Shown here one piece after another: positions 1-5,566 of a DNA stretch of 10,139 bases (its first letter is position 1; each line of letters begins with the position of its first letter). The stretch covers positions 1 to 10,139 of the forward strand of contig JAFPAK010000288.1 of assembly GCA_017390825.1 (NCBI GenBank), written 5' to 3'. The notes beneath the pieces were generated by a model. That model did no database searches. It had not been told where the DNA came from and was given only the letters and a program-made list of their open reading frames with translations. The position numbers were made by a program, and so were the translations under genes. Source of the DNA: Clostridia bacterium. Its GTDB lineage: Bacteria > Bacillota_A > Clostridia > Oscillospirales > Acutalibacteraceae.

Positions 1-116
1 AAAACTTGCTTAAATTCATTGTCTGAAACTTTTTGAGATACAAAAGAAATAGCATCCATTCCCATTGTAGCGCCTTTATTAACCTCATCTAATATATTTA
101 AATTTTGATTTTCCAT
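1..116 (-). CDS. N-terminus of small uncharacterised protein (partial)
   Basis: The first 38 codons of a minus-strand gene run off the left edge. The ATG at 116-114 follows GGAGGA (121-126) after 4 nt, and a good promoter lies further upstream, so the start is well supported. The visible peptide begins MENQNLNILDEVN, continues with a stretch containing GATMGMDAIS, and is hydrophilic and probably helical, with no signal peptide or membrane segment. It resembles the N-termini of short (about 150 aa) helical Clostridia proteins of unknown function that share an 'N-x-GA-x-MGMD-x-I' type motif. That resemblance is from memory and weak. No function is assigned. Confidence 0.7.
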   Translation of the reverse strand, partial: MENQNLNILDEVNKGATMGMDAISFVSQKVSDNEFKQV

Positions 117-120
117 AGTA

Positions 121-164
121 TCCTCCAATTAATTAATTATATCGTTTATTATTTGTTAAAGCAA
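121..164 (-). promoter_or_regulatory. Promoter and RBS of the left-edge gene
   Basis: On the minus strand, TTGCTT (159-164) and TATAAT (136-141) are separated by exactly 17 nt, followed by GGAGGA at 121-126. The predicted transcription start is near 129, giving a very short leader. The rest of the gene-free stretch up to the terminator at 387 (about 165-386) is very AT-rich; I see no ORF, repeat or convincing hairpin there. Confidence 0.6.
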
Positions 165-383
165 AAAAATAATACAAAAACTTATTTGGAAATTTATTTT
201 ATTGAATATATTTCATATATAAGAAAAATTTTAAAATGTGTTAGCAAAGCCAAACATATTTTTGCGTTTGCATAATACTATGAAAAATAAATACATTTTT
301 TGAAGCTTCAAATCATATTGACCTAAAAAGATGTCTTGCGATTAAGCAAAATAGGACCATTTACTTCGACAGTCCTAGTCACC

Positions 384-412
384 AAAAAACTCCTGTCTAA
401 TGACAGGAGTTT
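384..412 (-). terminator. Rho-independent terminator of the superoxide reductase gene
   Basis: An 11-bp perfect stem (387-397 with 402-412, core CTCCTGTC/GACAGGAG) encloses a 4-nt loop. On the minus strand the stem is followed by a T run (opposite A384-389). It begins 10 nt after the stop codon at 422. Confidence 0.9.
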
Positions 413-421
413 AAAAACTAA

Positions 422-805
422 TTATTCAATGTCTGCTTTCCAAAGACCGTGAAGATTACAGTAGGCGTATGCGGCAAGCGGCTTTTCATCAGCGAGTGCA
501 AATGTTACGACCGGAGCTTTTCCCACCTCCAGGCACTTGCGTTGACCACCCTTGTCAGTCTGAAGATATACCCAAAGAATACTGTGTTCCTCGGTCATCG
601 GGTGTTCAATCGAACCTATCACTACCTTTACGGTATTTCCTTTAACCGTTACAACGGGAATATGTTTCTCGTGGCTGGCTTCCACAGAACCCGGCTCAAG
701 CTTGGTCATTTTCTGACCGCAACACATCATAGGTACTCCGGCATCGTTAATCATTCCTATCAGATTACCGCAATGCTCACAAATAAAGAATCTGGTTTCA
801 CACAT
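422..805 (-). CDS. dfx: Desulfoferrodoxin (2Fe superoxide reductase)
   Basis: This enzyme reduces superoxide to hydrogen peroxide in the cytoplasm of anaerobes, normally taking electrons from rubredoxin. The 127-aa protein has both expected domains. The N-terminal desulforedoxin domain carries the four Cys of iron centre I (C9, C12, C28, C29). The C-terminal domain carries the centre II ligands H48, H68, H74, C116 and H119, with the active-site pair E46-K47 just before H48. Ligand spacing matches characterised desulfoferrodoxins almost residue for residue, so it is full length. An in-frame ATG at 838 would add 11 residues, but it overlaps the -10 box; the ATG at 805 has GGAGG 8 nt upstream (814-818) and is chosen. 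The rubredoxin encoded within 3369-4715 is a plausible electron donor. Confidence 0.95.
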   Translation of the reverse strand: MCETRFFICEHCGNLIGMINDAGVPMMCCGQKMTKLEPGSVEASHEKHIPVVTVKGNTVKVVIGSIEHPMTEEHSILWVYLQTDKGGQRKCLEVGKAPVVTFALADEKPLAAYAYCNLHGLWKADIE

Positions 806-836
806 AGTATTTACCTCCGTTTGTTTATTTGAATTC

Positions 837-865
837 ATTATACTACAAAGCTTTTGTTATTTCAA
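837..865 (-). promoter_or_regulatory. Promoter of the superoxide reductase gene
   Basis: On the minus strand, TTGAAA (860-865) is followed after 17 nt by TATAAT (837-842). Transcription should start near 830, downstream of the spurious upstream ATG at 838, which independently supports the start at 805. The -35, -10 and spacing are identical to the flavodiiron gene promoter at 4749-4777. It sits between the regulator stop (874) and dfx, so dfx can be transcribed independently. Confidence 0.75.
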
Positions 866-873
866 TATTTACG

Positions 874-1620
874 CTAAAACATTTTTTTACAGTATATTTC
901 TATAGCTTTTGAAATAAATTCAGCGTTGCCGGGGGCGTGTTTATCAATATTGTTCTTGAATCGTTCATCGGCGATGTACATTTGACCGAGACCTGAGAGG
1001 ATTTGATCAGTACATGTATAGTAGTTTTCGGTGATGTGGTTCTGCAGCTCCTTTACAAGTGCTTGAGCCTCGAGAGAATCGGGGGTGTATCCACCCACCA
1101 TGCACACGGCGAATTCTGCAAGAACAGCATTCAAACCGGCGTTTACTTGCTGCCATTTATTCTTTGTGTAATTTGCAGTTTTCTCGAGGTGCTCTTTATA
1201 TGCATCCGTTTTGCCCCATTTTTGTTTTGCTTCGGCTTCGTATTGCTTACGGGCGTTTTCATAATCGGTATTGTCAAATGCGTTCATTCTAACGGTTCCT
1301 TTCTCGGCAAGGTCGATGGCATCGATCAGTTTTTCAAGTCGTTCCTTTTTGAGGAGCAACAGCCTTTTCTGATCGGCAAGGGCCTGCTTTTTATTATAAT
1401 TTGGAGAGGACAGAATTTCCAAAATACTTTTTAGCGGAAAGTCAAGCTCACGGTAGAAAAGTATCTCTTGCATACGTTCAAGTGAATCGTCATCATAAAA
1501 TCGATAGCCGTTCTGCTCATCAACAGATGCAGGCCTTAACAGTCCGATTTCATCATAATAATGCAGTGTGCGTACACTGACACCCGAAAGCTTTGCAAAT
1601 TCCTTGATGTGCATTTTCAT
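874..1620 (-). CDS. MerR-family regulator with TipAS-type effector domain
   Basis: A 248-aa transcription factor. Residues 4-42 form the MerR winged helix-turn-helix (SGVSVRTLHYYDEIGLLRP, then the wing around NGYRFY). Residues about 75-110 form the dimerising coiled coil. Residues about 128-244 resemble the TipAS domain (KWG, then a helical region with GGYTP and a C-terminal YIADERF), which in TipA-like proteins binds thiopeptides or other hydrophobic ligands. The family usually activates its own promoter and neighbouring multidrug or stress genes by untwisting a 19-bp spacer, and exactly such a promoter precedes this gene. The ATG at 1620 has AGAGGTGA upstream (1625-1632). The next gene downstream, dfx, has its own normal 17-bp promoter, so control of dfx by this protein is possible only by read-through. 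The ligand cannot be told. Confidence 0.88.
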   Translation of the reverse strand: MKMHIKEFAKLSGVSVRTLHYYDEIGLLRPASVDEQNGYRFYDDDSLERMQEILFYRELDFPLKSILEILSSPNYNKKQALADQKRLLLLKKERLEKLIDAIDLAEKGTVRMNAFDNTDYENARKQYEAEAKQKWGKTDAYKEHLEKTANYTKNKWQQVNAGLNAVLAEFAVCMVGGYTPDSLEAQALVKELQNHITENYYTCTDQILSGLGQMYIADERFKNNIDKHAPGNAEFISKAIEIYCKKMF

Positions 1621-1641
1621 AAGATCACCTCTATGCTAAAC

Positions 1642-1672
1642 ATTATAAGGTATAACGTTACGTCAGAGTCAA
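1642..1672 (-). promoter_or_regulatory. MerR-type autoregulated promoter with 19-bp spacer
   Basis: Minus strand: TTGACT (1667-1672), a 19-nt spacer (1648-1666), then TATAAT (1642-1647). A 19-bp spacer is the hallmark of MerR-family target promoters. The spacer contains the palindromic core TAACGTTA, the usual place for the regulator to bind. The predicted start near 1635 leaves a leader of about 14 nt before the ATG. The spacing is seen directly; autoregulation is inferred. Confidence 0.75.
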
Positions 1673-1772
1673 TACTTTTTTATACTTATTTTTATATTAA
1701 GTTCAACTGTGTGGATTGCGGCAGAATAAAGGCGTTTGCCTGCGCATAAGATTTTAATAATCATTATAGGCG

Positions 1773-2321
1773 GTGAGCTTTACGAAACGAGATCTATCAC
1801 TTTGGCAGTTTGCAGGCTATGCTGTTACAGCACTCGGCGGAACGCTGCTTCATTTTCTGTATGACTGGACGAATCAGAATATCCTGATTGCTCCCTTTTC
1901 CGGTGTAAACGAATCCACCTGGGAACACATGAAGCTGCTGTTTTTTTCATTGTTCATCTTTGCGTTGATACAAAGCCGATTTTTCAAAGATTATAAAAAC
2001 TTTTGGTGTGTGAAATTGGCGGGAATTGTGACAGGACTTGTGCTGATTCCCGTGCTGTTTTATACCTATAACGGCGTATTCGGCAAATCCCCTGACTTGG
2101 TCAACATTGCGATCTTCTTTGTATCGGCAGCGGCGGCATTTCTTTTGGAAACACGTCTGTTCAAAAAAGGCAGTCTTCAGTGCAAAAGGCCGTGGCTTGC
2201 TTTTGCGGTGATCTGCCTGATCGGTGTGTTGTTTGTGGTATTTACTTTTGCCACACCGCAAATTCCGATTTTTCAAGATCCGATCACGGGAACATACGGA
2301 ATAAACAGTAAGACCGCTTGA
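1773..2321 (+). CDS. DUF6512-like integral membrane protein
   Basis: A 182-aa membrane protein with about five hydrophobic helices (residues roughly 14-31, 54-70, 80-100, 109-127 and 141-160). The conserved block GVNESTWEHMKLLFF (44-58) lies between helices 1 and 2 and is what I recognise as the hallmark of the DUF6512 family, common in Firmicutes and of unknown function. The start is a GTG at 1773, immediately after an in-frame TAG; no other in-frame start exists before residue 53. Its ribosome binding site is poor: AGG lies only 2 nt upstream, so initiation may be weak or unusual. The gene is divergent from the MerR regulator across a 152-nt gap, making it a possible regulatory target. It ends in its own terminator. 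Confidence 0.8.
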   Translation: MSFTKRDLSLWQFAGYAVTALGGTLLHFLYDWTNQNILIAPFSGVNESTWEHMKLLFFSLFIFALIQSRFFKDYKNFWCVKLAGIVTGLVLIPVLFYTYNGVFGKSPDLVNIAIFFVSAAAAFLLETRLFKKGSLQCKRPWLAFAVICLIGVLFVVFTFATPQIPIFQDPITGTYGINSKTA

Positions 2322-2338
2322 AAATTCAAGCGGTTTTT
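2313..2338 (+). terminator. Terminator overlapping the DUF6512-like stop codon
   Basis: ACCGCTTGAA (2313-2322) pairs with TTCAAGCGGT (2325-2334), followed by TTTT. The last two codons lie inside the 5' arm. The T run is short but the stem is perfect. Confidence 0.8.
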
Positions 2339-2350
2339 ATTATCATCAAT

Positions 2351-2493
2351 TGTGCAGGATGTTGATCACCAAAGCACGATGCTTTGGGAGAACATATGCA
2401 CGCCTTCATTGATAAAATGAAGTTTTGCCGCAGACAAACAGAGTTTATCCCGTATAGTCTGTGATCTCGGCAAAGTGATCCATCCCGCTCACA
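2351..2493. ncRNA. Candidate structured RNA element (four-way junction)
   Basis: This gene-free stretch folds into a compact multibranch structure. Closing helix: TGTG (2351-2354)/CACA (2490-2493), an internal loop, GGATG (2357-2361)/CATCC (2481-2485), a TT bulge, then GATCAC (2364-2369)/GTGATC (2475-2480). It encloses three hairpins: CAAAGCA/TGCTTTG (2370-2376 with 2380-2386), CTTCATT/AATGAAG (2404-2410 with 2416-2422), and TTTGCCGCAGAC (2424-2435) with GTCTG (2457-2461) plus CGGCAAA (2468-2474). The third arm stacks directly on the closing helix. I do not recognise a known riboswitch or ncRNA class. On the plus strand it would lie about 120 nt upstream of the broken membrane-protein gene at 2616. 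On the minus strand a possible promoter lies at 2521-2549. Pairing is read from the sequence; that it is an RNA is inferred and the strand is undecided. Confidence 0.45.
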
Positions 2494-2520
2494 TCGGCAA
2501 TATATGATTATTCGCTATTC

Positions 2521-2549
2521 ATTGTAAAGAACACTAGATTTAACCGCAA
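2521..2549 (-). promoter_or_regulatory. Possible minus-strand promoter facing the structured element
   Basis: Minus strand TTGCGG (2544-2549), 17 nt, TACAAT (2521-2526). The -10 is good and the -35 is weak (3 of 6 consensus bases). It would start transcription near 2514 and read straight into the folded element at 2493-2351. A weaker plus-strand alternative for the downstream gene, TAGATT-17-TATGAT (2535-2563), overlaps it. Confidence 0.25.
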
Positions 2550-2615
2550 GCTTCTGTTATGATAAATTTTATAAAGGTGACACGGTGCGTGTTTTGTTTT
2601 TTTTGAGGAGAAAGT

Positions 2616-3294
2616 ATGAAAAAGAAAGTATTTTACACAGAGCTTGCCTATATTCTGGGCTTGCTGGCGATTGCATGGGGTACAGCATGTATGGAGCGCG
2701 TGGATTTCGGCGTTTCCATGGTAGTTGCACCGGCATATATTCTGCATTTGATGATATCCGAATTTCTGCCGTTCTTCAGCTTTGGCATGGCGGAATACAC
2801 ATTGCAAGCAATTATCTTGTTCTTAATGATGATCATCCTTCAAAAGGTGAAGCTATCATATTTCTTTTGTCACAGTCATTTTATATGGTTTTATGCTGGA
2901 TGGTGCGATTGCGATGGCTGTTCTTATCCCTTTAAACGGAGTGTTTGAAAAATATATTTTTTATATTGTCGGTATGCTGATCTGCTCTATGGGTGTTTCG
3001 TTGGTGTTTCATACATATATTTCTCCCGAAGCATATGAAATGTTTGTTAAAGAAGTTTCGGCTAAATTCAATATTGATATTCATAAATTCAAAACAGCAT
3101 ATGATTGTACAAGCTGTCTTATCAGCATAGCCCTTTCATTTCTGTTTTTCGGTTTGTGGCATTTTGAAGGAATAAAGCTCGGCACGGTATTTTGCGCTTT
3201 AGCCAACGGCTCTCTTATAGGATTGAGTACCAAACTTTTTGAAAAGATCTGGATATTTGAAGACCGCTTTTCGTTCAGAAAGTATTTTGATTGA
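2616..3294 (+). pseudogene. YczE/YitT-like (DUF6198-type) membrane protein, frameshifted
   Basis: Two overlapping frames together make one membrane protein of about 225 aa. The ATG at 2616 has GAGGAG 5 nt upstream. The first frame gives MKKKVFYTELAYILGLLAIA, then WGTACMERVDFGVSMVVAPAY, up to KLSYFF (about 2867). Homology then continues in the +1 frame (SFVTVILYGFMLDGA from about 2863, then FYIVGMLICSMGVSLVF, FHTYISPEAYEMFVKEVSAKF and the C-terminus at 3294). The order of parts matches intact YczE/YyaS/YitT-like proteins (DUF6198 type) as I recall them, which are predicted transporters of unknown substrate. The break lies in TTTCTTTT (2861-2868), consistent with one extra base. Both halves keep conserved residues and no other lesion is seen, so the mutation is recent or a sequencing error. 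Confidence 0.75.
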
Positions 3295-3301
3295 TATAAA
3301 T

Positions 3302-3337
3302 ACAAAGCGACCTGCAAGAATTTGCTGGTCGCTTTGT
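3302..3337. terminator. Shared terminator between convergent genes
   Basis: ACAAAGCGACC (3302-3312) pairs with GGTCGCTTTGT (3327-3337). Beyond one mismatch, GCAA/TTGC (3314-3317 with 3322-3325) extends the stem over a 4-nt loop. It lies 8 nt after the stop of the plus-strand gene and 32 nt beyond the stop of the minus-strand flavodiiron gene. Neither side has a strong T run, but both are AT-rich, so it probably serves both directions. Confidence 0.7.
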
Positions 3338-3368
3338 TACTTTATTGCTTTATTACAGCAAGGATGCT

Positions 3369-3524
3369 TTATTCAGCACTGAAATTATCTTTGCCTACAC
3401 CGCAAAGTGGGCAGGTGAAATCTTCGGGAAGATCCTCGAATTTAGTGCCGGGAGCGATTCCGTTGTCAGGATCGCCGACGGTTTCATCATAAACCCAACC
3501 GCATACATCGCATACATACTTCAC
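3369..3524 (-). other. Rubredoxin domain with possible independent GTG start
   Basis: Codon 398 of the flavorubredoxin is GTG and begins [17 protein letters not shown], exactly where free-standing rubredoxins begin (MKYVCDVCG...). An optimal Shine-Dalgarno lies just upstream in the linker. Initiation here would give a free 51-aa rubredoxin as well as the fused form. The domain is full length with all four Cys. Internal initiation is inferred from the sequence only. Confidence 0.5.
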
Positions 3525-4715
3525 TTTTGTTTCACCTCCTTTATCGGTGTTTGTTGTTTCAATTTTATAAAGCTCATCTGCGAGTTTTTCCAACTGTGCA
3601 GTGCTTTCATCGTTCAGAGCGGATAAGATCTTAACAGTCGTTTCAGTGAAAGTGAGGTTTTTGCTTTTTTCAAGCATACCTTTCATCACCTTGGCTGCCA
3701 TAGGTGCCCAACTGCCGTTTTCGATGAGCGCAACAGTTCTGTTTTGGAAATTGCGCTCGGTCAAATGGTCAATAAACTCACGCATAAACGGGAAGATATC
3801 CGCATTGTAGGTAGTAGTAGCAAGAACAAGCTTGCTGTAACGAAATGCATCTGCAACAGCTAGCGCCATGTCGCATCTTGCAAGATCGTAAACGACTGTA
3901 TTTTGGCAACCGTTTACCTTCAGCTTCTCTACAAGCTGCATAACCGCCTTTTTAGTATTTCCATAGACAGAGGTATATGCAATCAAAACGCCATCTTCTT
4001 CAGGTATATAGCTCGACCATGTGTTATAAAGATCAAGATAATATCCGAGATTTTCGGTCAAGACAGGACCATGGAGCGGGCAGATGATACTAATATCAAG
4101 CCCTGCAGCTTTTTTCAGGAGATTTTGCACCTGAACACCGTATTTTCCAACTATACCGATATAGTAGCGTCTTGCCTCATCTGCCCATGGTTCGTCAGTA
4201 TCAAATGTACCGAACTTGCCGAAGCCGTCTGCCGAGAACAGCACCTTATCAGTACTGTCATAGGTAACGATGACCTCCGGCCAATGTACCATCGGTGCAG
4301 TCACAAAAGTAAGCGTGTGCTTACCGAGTGACAAGGTATCGCCCTCACCTACCACTATTTGTTTATCGGCAAAATCAGTATTGAAAAAACCTTTCATCAT
4401 CACAAAAGCTTTGGCAGAAGCGACGATTTTCGCCTGTGGATAAGCGTTTACAAAATTTATGATATTTGCAGAGTGATCCGGCTCCATATGCTGTACTATA
4501 AGATAGTCGGGCGTTCTGCCAGCAAGCACAGTTTTGATATTGCCAAGCCACTCTTCTGTGAAGCTGGCCTCAACAGAATCCATGATTGCGATTTTTTCGT
4601 CAATTATGGCATAGGAATTATAAGCCATCCCGTTAGGAACTTTGTACTGACCTTCAAAAAGATCTATCTTACGGTCATTGACACCGATATATTTGATATC
4701 ATTTGTGATATTCAT
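3369..4715 (-). CDS. Flavodiiron protein fused to C-terminal rubredoxin (flavorubredoxin)
   Basis: A 448-aa cytoplasmic enzyme that reduces O2 to water and/or NO to N2O at a non-haem diiron site, protecting anaerobic metabolism. Residues 1-240 are the metallo-beta-lactamase-like domain with the diiron ligands visible: H76, E78, D80 and H81 in HMEPDHS, H144 in MVHWPE, D163 in SADGFG and H215 in PLHGP. Residues about 243-385 are the flavodoxin domain with the FMN phosphate loop YTSVYGNTK (247-255). After a short linker, residues 398-448 are a complete rubredoxin with C402-x2-C405 and C435-x2-C438. The FMN domain normally passes electrons from rubredoxin to the diiron site, so the donor is built in. 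E. coli NorV has the same order. AGAGGTGA precedes the ATG at 4715. Whether O2 or NO is preferred cannot be told. Confidence 0.95.
   Translation of the reverse strand: MNITNDIKYIGVNDRKIDLFEGQYKVPNGMAYNSYAIIDEKIAIMDSVEASFTEEWLGNIKTVLAGRTPDYLIVQHMEPDHSANIINFVNAYPQAKIVASAKAFVMMKGFFNTDFADKQIVVGEGDTLSLGKHTLTFVTAPMVHWPEVIVTYDSTDKVLFSADGFGKFGTFDTDEPWADEARRYYIGIVGKYGVQVQNLLKKAAGLDISIICPLHGPVLTENLGYYLDLYNTWSSYIPEEDGVLIAYTSVYGNTKKAVMQLVEKLKVNGCQNTVVYDLARCDMALAVADAFRYSKLVLATTTYNADIFPFMREFIDHLTERNFQNRTVALIENGSWAPMAAKVMKGMLEKSKNLTFTETTVKILSALNDESTAQLEKLADELYKIETTNTDKGGETKVKYVCDVCGWVYDETVGDPDNGIAPGTKFEDLPEDFTCPLCGVGKDNFSAE
3532..3542 (-). promoter_or_regulatory. Internal Shine-Dalgarno within the flavorubredoxin linker
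   Basis: Minus strand AAAGGAGGTGA, an 11-nt perfect match to the anti-Shine-Dalgarno end of 16S rRNA, encodes the linker residues DKGGE and ends 7 nt before GTG codon 398. It is a longer match than the ribosome binding site of any complete gene in the window. Confidence 0.55.
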
Positions 4716-4748
4716 GATTTTTCACCTCTAAAATGCTACACTAAATGG

Positions 4749-4777
4749 ATTATATCATAAACTTTTAGAAATTTCAA
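4749..4777 (-). promoter_or_regulatory. Promoter of the flavorubredoxin gene
   Basis: Minus strand TTGAAA (4772-4777), 17 nt, TATAAT (4749-4754); predicted start near 4742. It lies in the 67-nt gap after the Fe-S protein stop at 4783, so the flavorubredoxin gene can be transcribed alone as well as by read-through. Boxes and spacing equal those of the dfx promoter, and the spacers are similar too. Confidence 0.75.
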
Positions 4778-4782
4778 CGACA

Positions 4783-5481
4783 TTACTCAAGAATTCTTCC
4801 GTCTGTGGAAACAGTAACTACTTGCCACGGAATAAACTTGCCGCTTGCCTGCAACGCACGTTTGACAGCGTTTTCAATACCGCCACAGCAGGGCACTTCC
4901 ATACGAACGATCTTTACACTTTTAATATTATTATTAGCAATTATATGTGTGAGCTTCTCGGCATAATCGCCCTCATCTAATTTCGGACATCCGATAAGTG
5001 TAATATGATTACGGATAAACTCGTTGTGGAAATTGCCGTAGGCAAAAGCCGTACAGTCAGCGGCAACGAGCAGATTGGCATTATCAAAATAAGGCGCATT
5101 AACCGGCACTAATTTGATCTGTACAGGCCACTGCAAAAGCTGACTAGTAACAGATGCTGATTTTACCGTTTGCGAGGGAGTCTCACGCTTTATTGCTTTA
5201 GACTGTGTTCCGGGACATCCGCACGGTAACTTCACACCATGCTTTTTCATCTTTGCCGCACGAACTGCATCCTCGTCATAAGCAGGGGCCTCACGCTCTT
5301 CAAAGGTGATGGCATCTACCGGACAAGCGGGTAGACAATCACCCAGACCGTCGCAGTAATCCTCACGGGTGAGCTTTGCTTTCCCGTTTACCATCTCAAT
5401 AGCACCTTCATGGCAGGCAGCAGCACAAGCACCGCAACCGTTACATTTTTCTTCATCTATTTTTATTATTTTTCTGATCAT
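4783..5481 (-). CDS. Ferredoxin-type 4Fe-4S protein with Cys-rich C-terminal domain
   Basis: A 232-aa protein. Residues 3-60 form a bacterial ferredoxin fold. The first cluster motif is complete (C13-x2-C16-x2-C19-x3-C23). The second reads CDGLGDCLPACP (C43, C49, C53), where Leu46 sits in place of the usual second Cys; from memory this CDGLG variant is normal in the family, so the second cluster may be 3Fe-4S or take a ligand from elsewhere. The remainder carries CGCPG (C87, C89), C143, C165 and CCGG (C198, C199), suggesting a further metal or redox site. Such genes are, from memory, often found beside Crp/Fnr genes and the hybrid-cluster protein gene in Clostridia; the hybrid-cluster gene is absent here. 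AAGGAGG (5490-5496) precedes the ATG at 5481. An electron-transfer role in nitrosative or oxidative stress is inferred. Confidence 0.85.
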   Translation of the reverse strand: MIRKIIKIDEEKCNGCGACAAACHEGAIEMVNGKAKLTREDYCDGLGDCLPACPVDAITFEEREAPAYDEDAVRAAKMKKHGVKLPCGCPGTQSKAIKRETPSQTVKSASVTSQLLQWPVQIKLVPVNAPYFDNANLLVAADCTAFAYGNFHNEFIRNHITLIGCPKLDEGDYAEKLTHIIANNNIKSVKIVRMEVPCCGGIENAVKRALQASGKFIPWQVVTVSTDGRILE

Positions 5482-5494
5482 TTATGTTTCCTCC

Positions 5495-5523
5495 TTGATT
5501 TTCTGTACTCATTATAGTATAAT
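5495..5523 (+). promoter_or_regulatory. Promoter of the Crp/Fnr regulator gene
   Basis: Plus strand TTGATT (5495-5500), 17 nt, TATAAT (5518-5523); predicted start near 5530. Its -35 overlaps the ribosome binding site of the divergent Fe-S gene. Its -10 is the mirror image of the opposing -10, forming the 13-nt palindrome ATTATAGTATAAT (5511-5523). Confidence 0.7.
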
Positions 5524-5539
5524 TAGCACAGTAAGTCTG
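5511..5539 (-). promoter_or_regulatory. Divergent, probably activator-dependent promoter of the Fe-S protein gene
   Basis: Minus strand TATAAT at 5511-5516. At 17-nt spacing the -35 would be CAGACT (5534-5539), a poor match to TTGACA that is overlapped by the palindrome at 5538-5553. A perfect -10 with a weak -35 beside an operator is the usual form of a Crp/Fnr class II activated promoter. Confidence 0.55.
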
Positions 5540-5553
5540 TTGAATTTTCAACA
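5538..5553. promoter_or_regulatory. Candidate Crp/Fnr-family operator
   Basis: TGTTGAATTTTCAACA is a perfect 16-nt palindrome carrying TTGA...TCAA half-sites like Fnr/HcpR boxes. Its centre (5545.5) is about -41.5 from the predicted Fe-S gene start (near 5504) and about +15.5 from the regulator's own start (near 5530). This predicts activation of the Fe-S gene and repression of the regulator. The palindrome is seen; the binding protein is inferred. Confidence 0.6.
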
Positions 5554-5566
5554 AACGGAGATTTTT

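Noticed and set aside
165..383. Possible small gene or regulatory RNA in the AT-rich gap at the left
   Set aside because: There is no start with a ribosome binding site and no stable paired structure beyond the dfx terminator; only weak CAAAC/GTTTG pairing near 250-270.
806..838. Upstream in-frame ATG (838) that would lengthen superoxide reductase by 11 residues
   Set aside because: It overlaps the predicted -10 box and lies before the predicted transcription start. The ATG at 805 has a good ribosome binding site and gives the family's standard residue numbering.
2341..2510. Coding-like minus-strand peptides in the gap (YIADVSGMDHFAEITDYTG and, after a frame change, LHFINEGVHMFSQSIVLW), suggesting a gene relic
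   Set aside because: They need a frame change and stop codons, I recognise no family, and the stretch is better explained by extensive base pairing. A decayed gene is not fully excluded.
2855..2875. Programmed frameshift in the YczE/YitT-like gene
   Set aside because: Moving into the correct frame needs +1 (or -2), and there is no slippery site with an in-frame stop or obvious downstream stimulator. The family is normally a single frame.
5369..5566. Upstream extension of the Crp/Fnr reading frame
   Set aside because: It runs through the start of the divergent Fe-S gene and the shared promoter region. The ATG at 5567 has a proper ribosome binding site and fits the family length.
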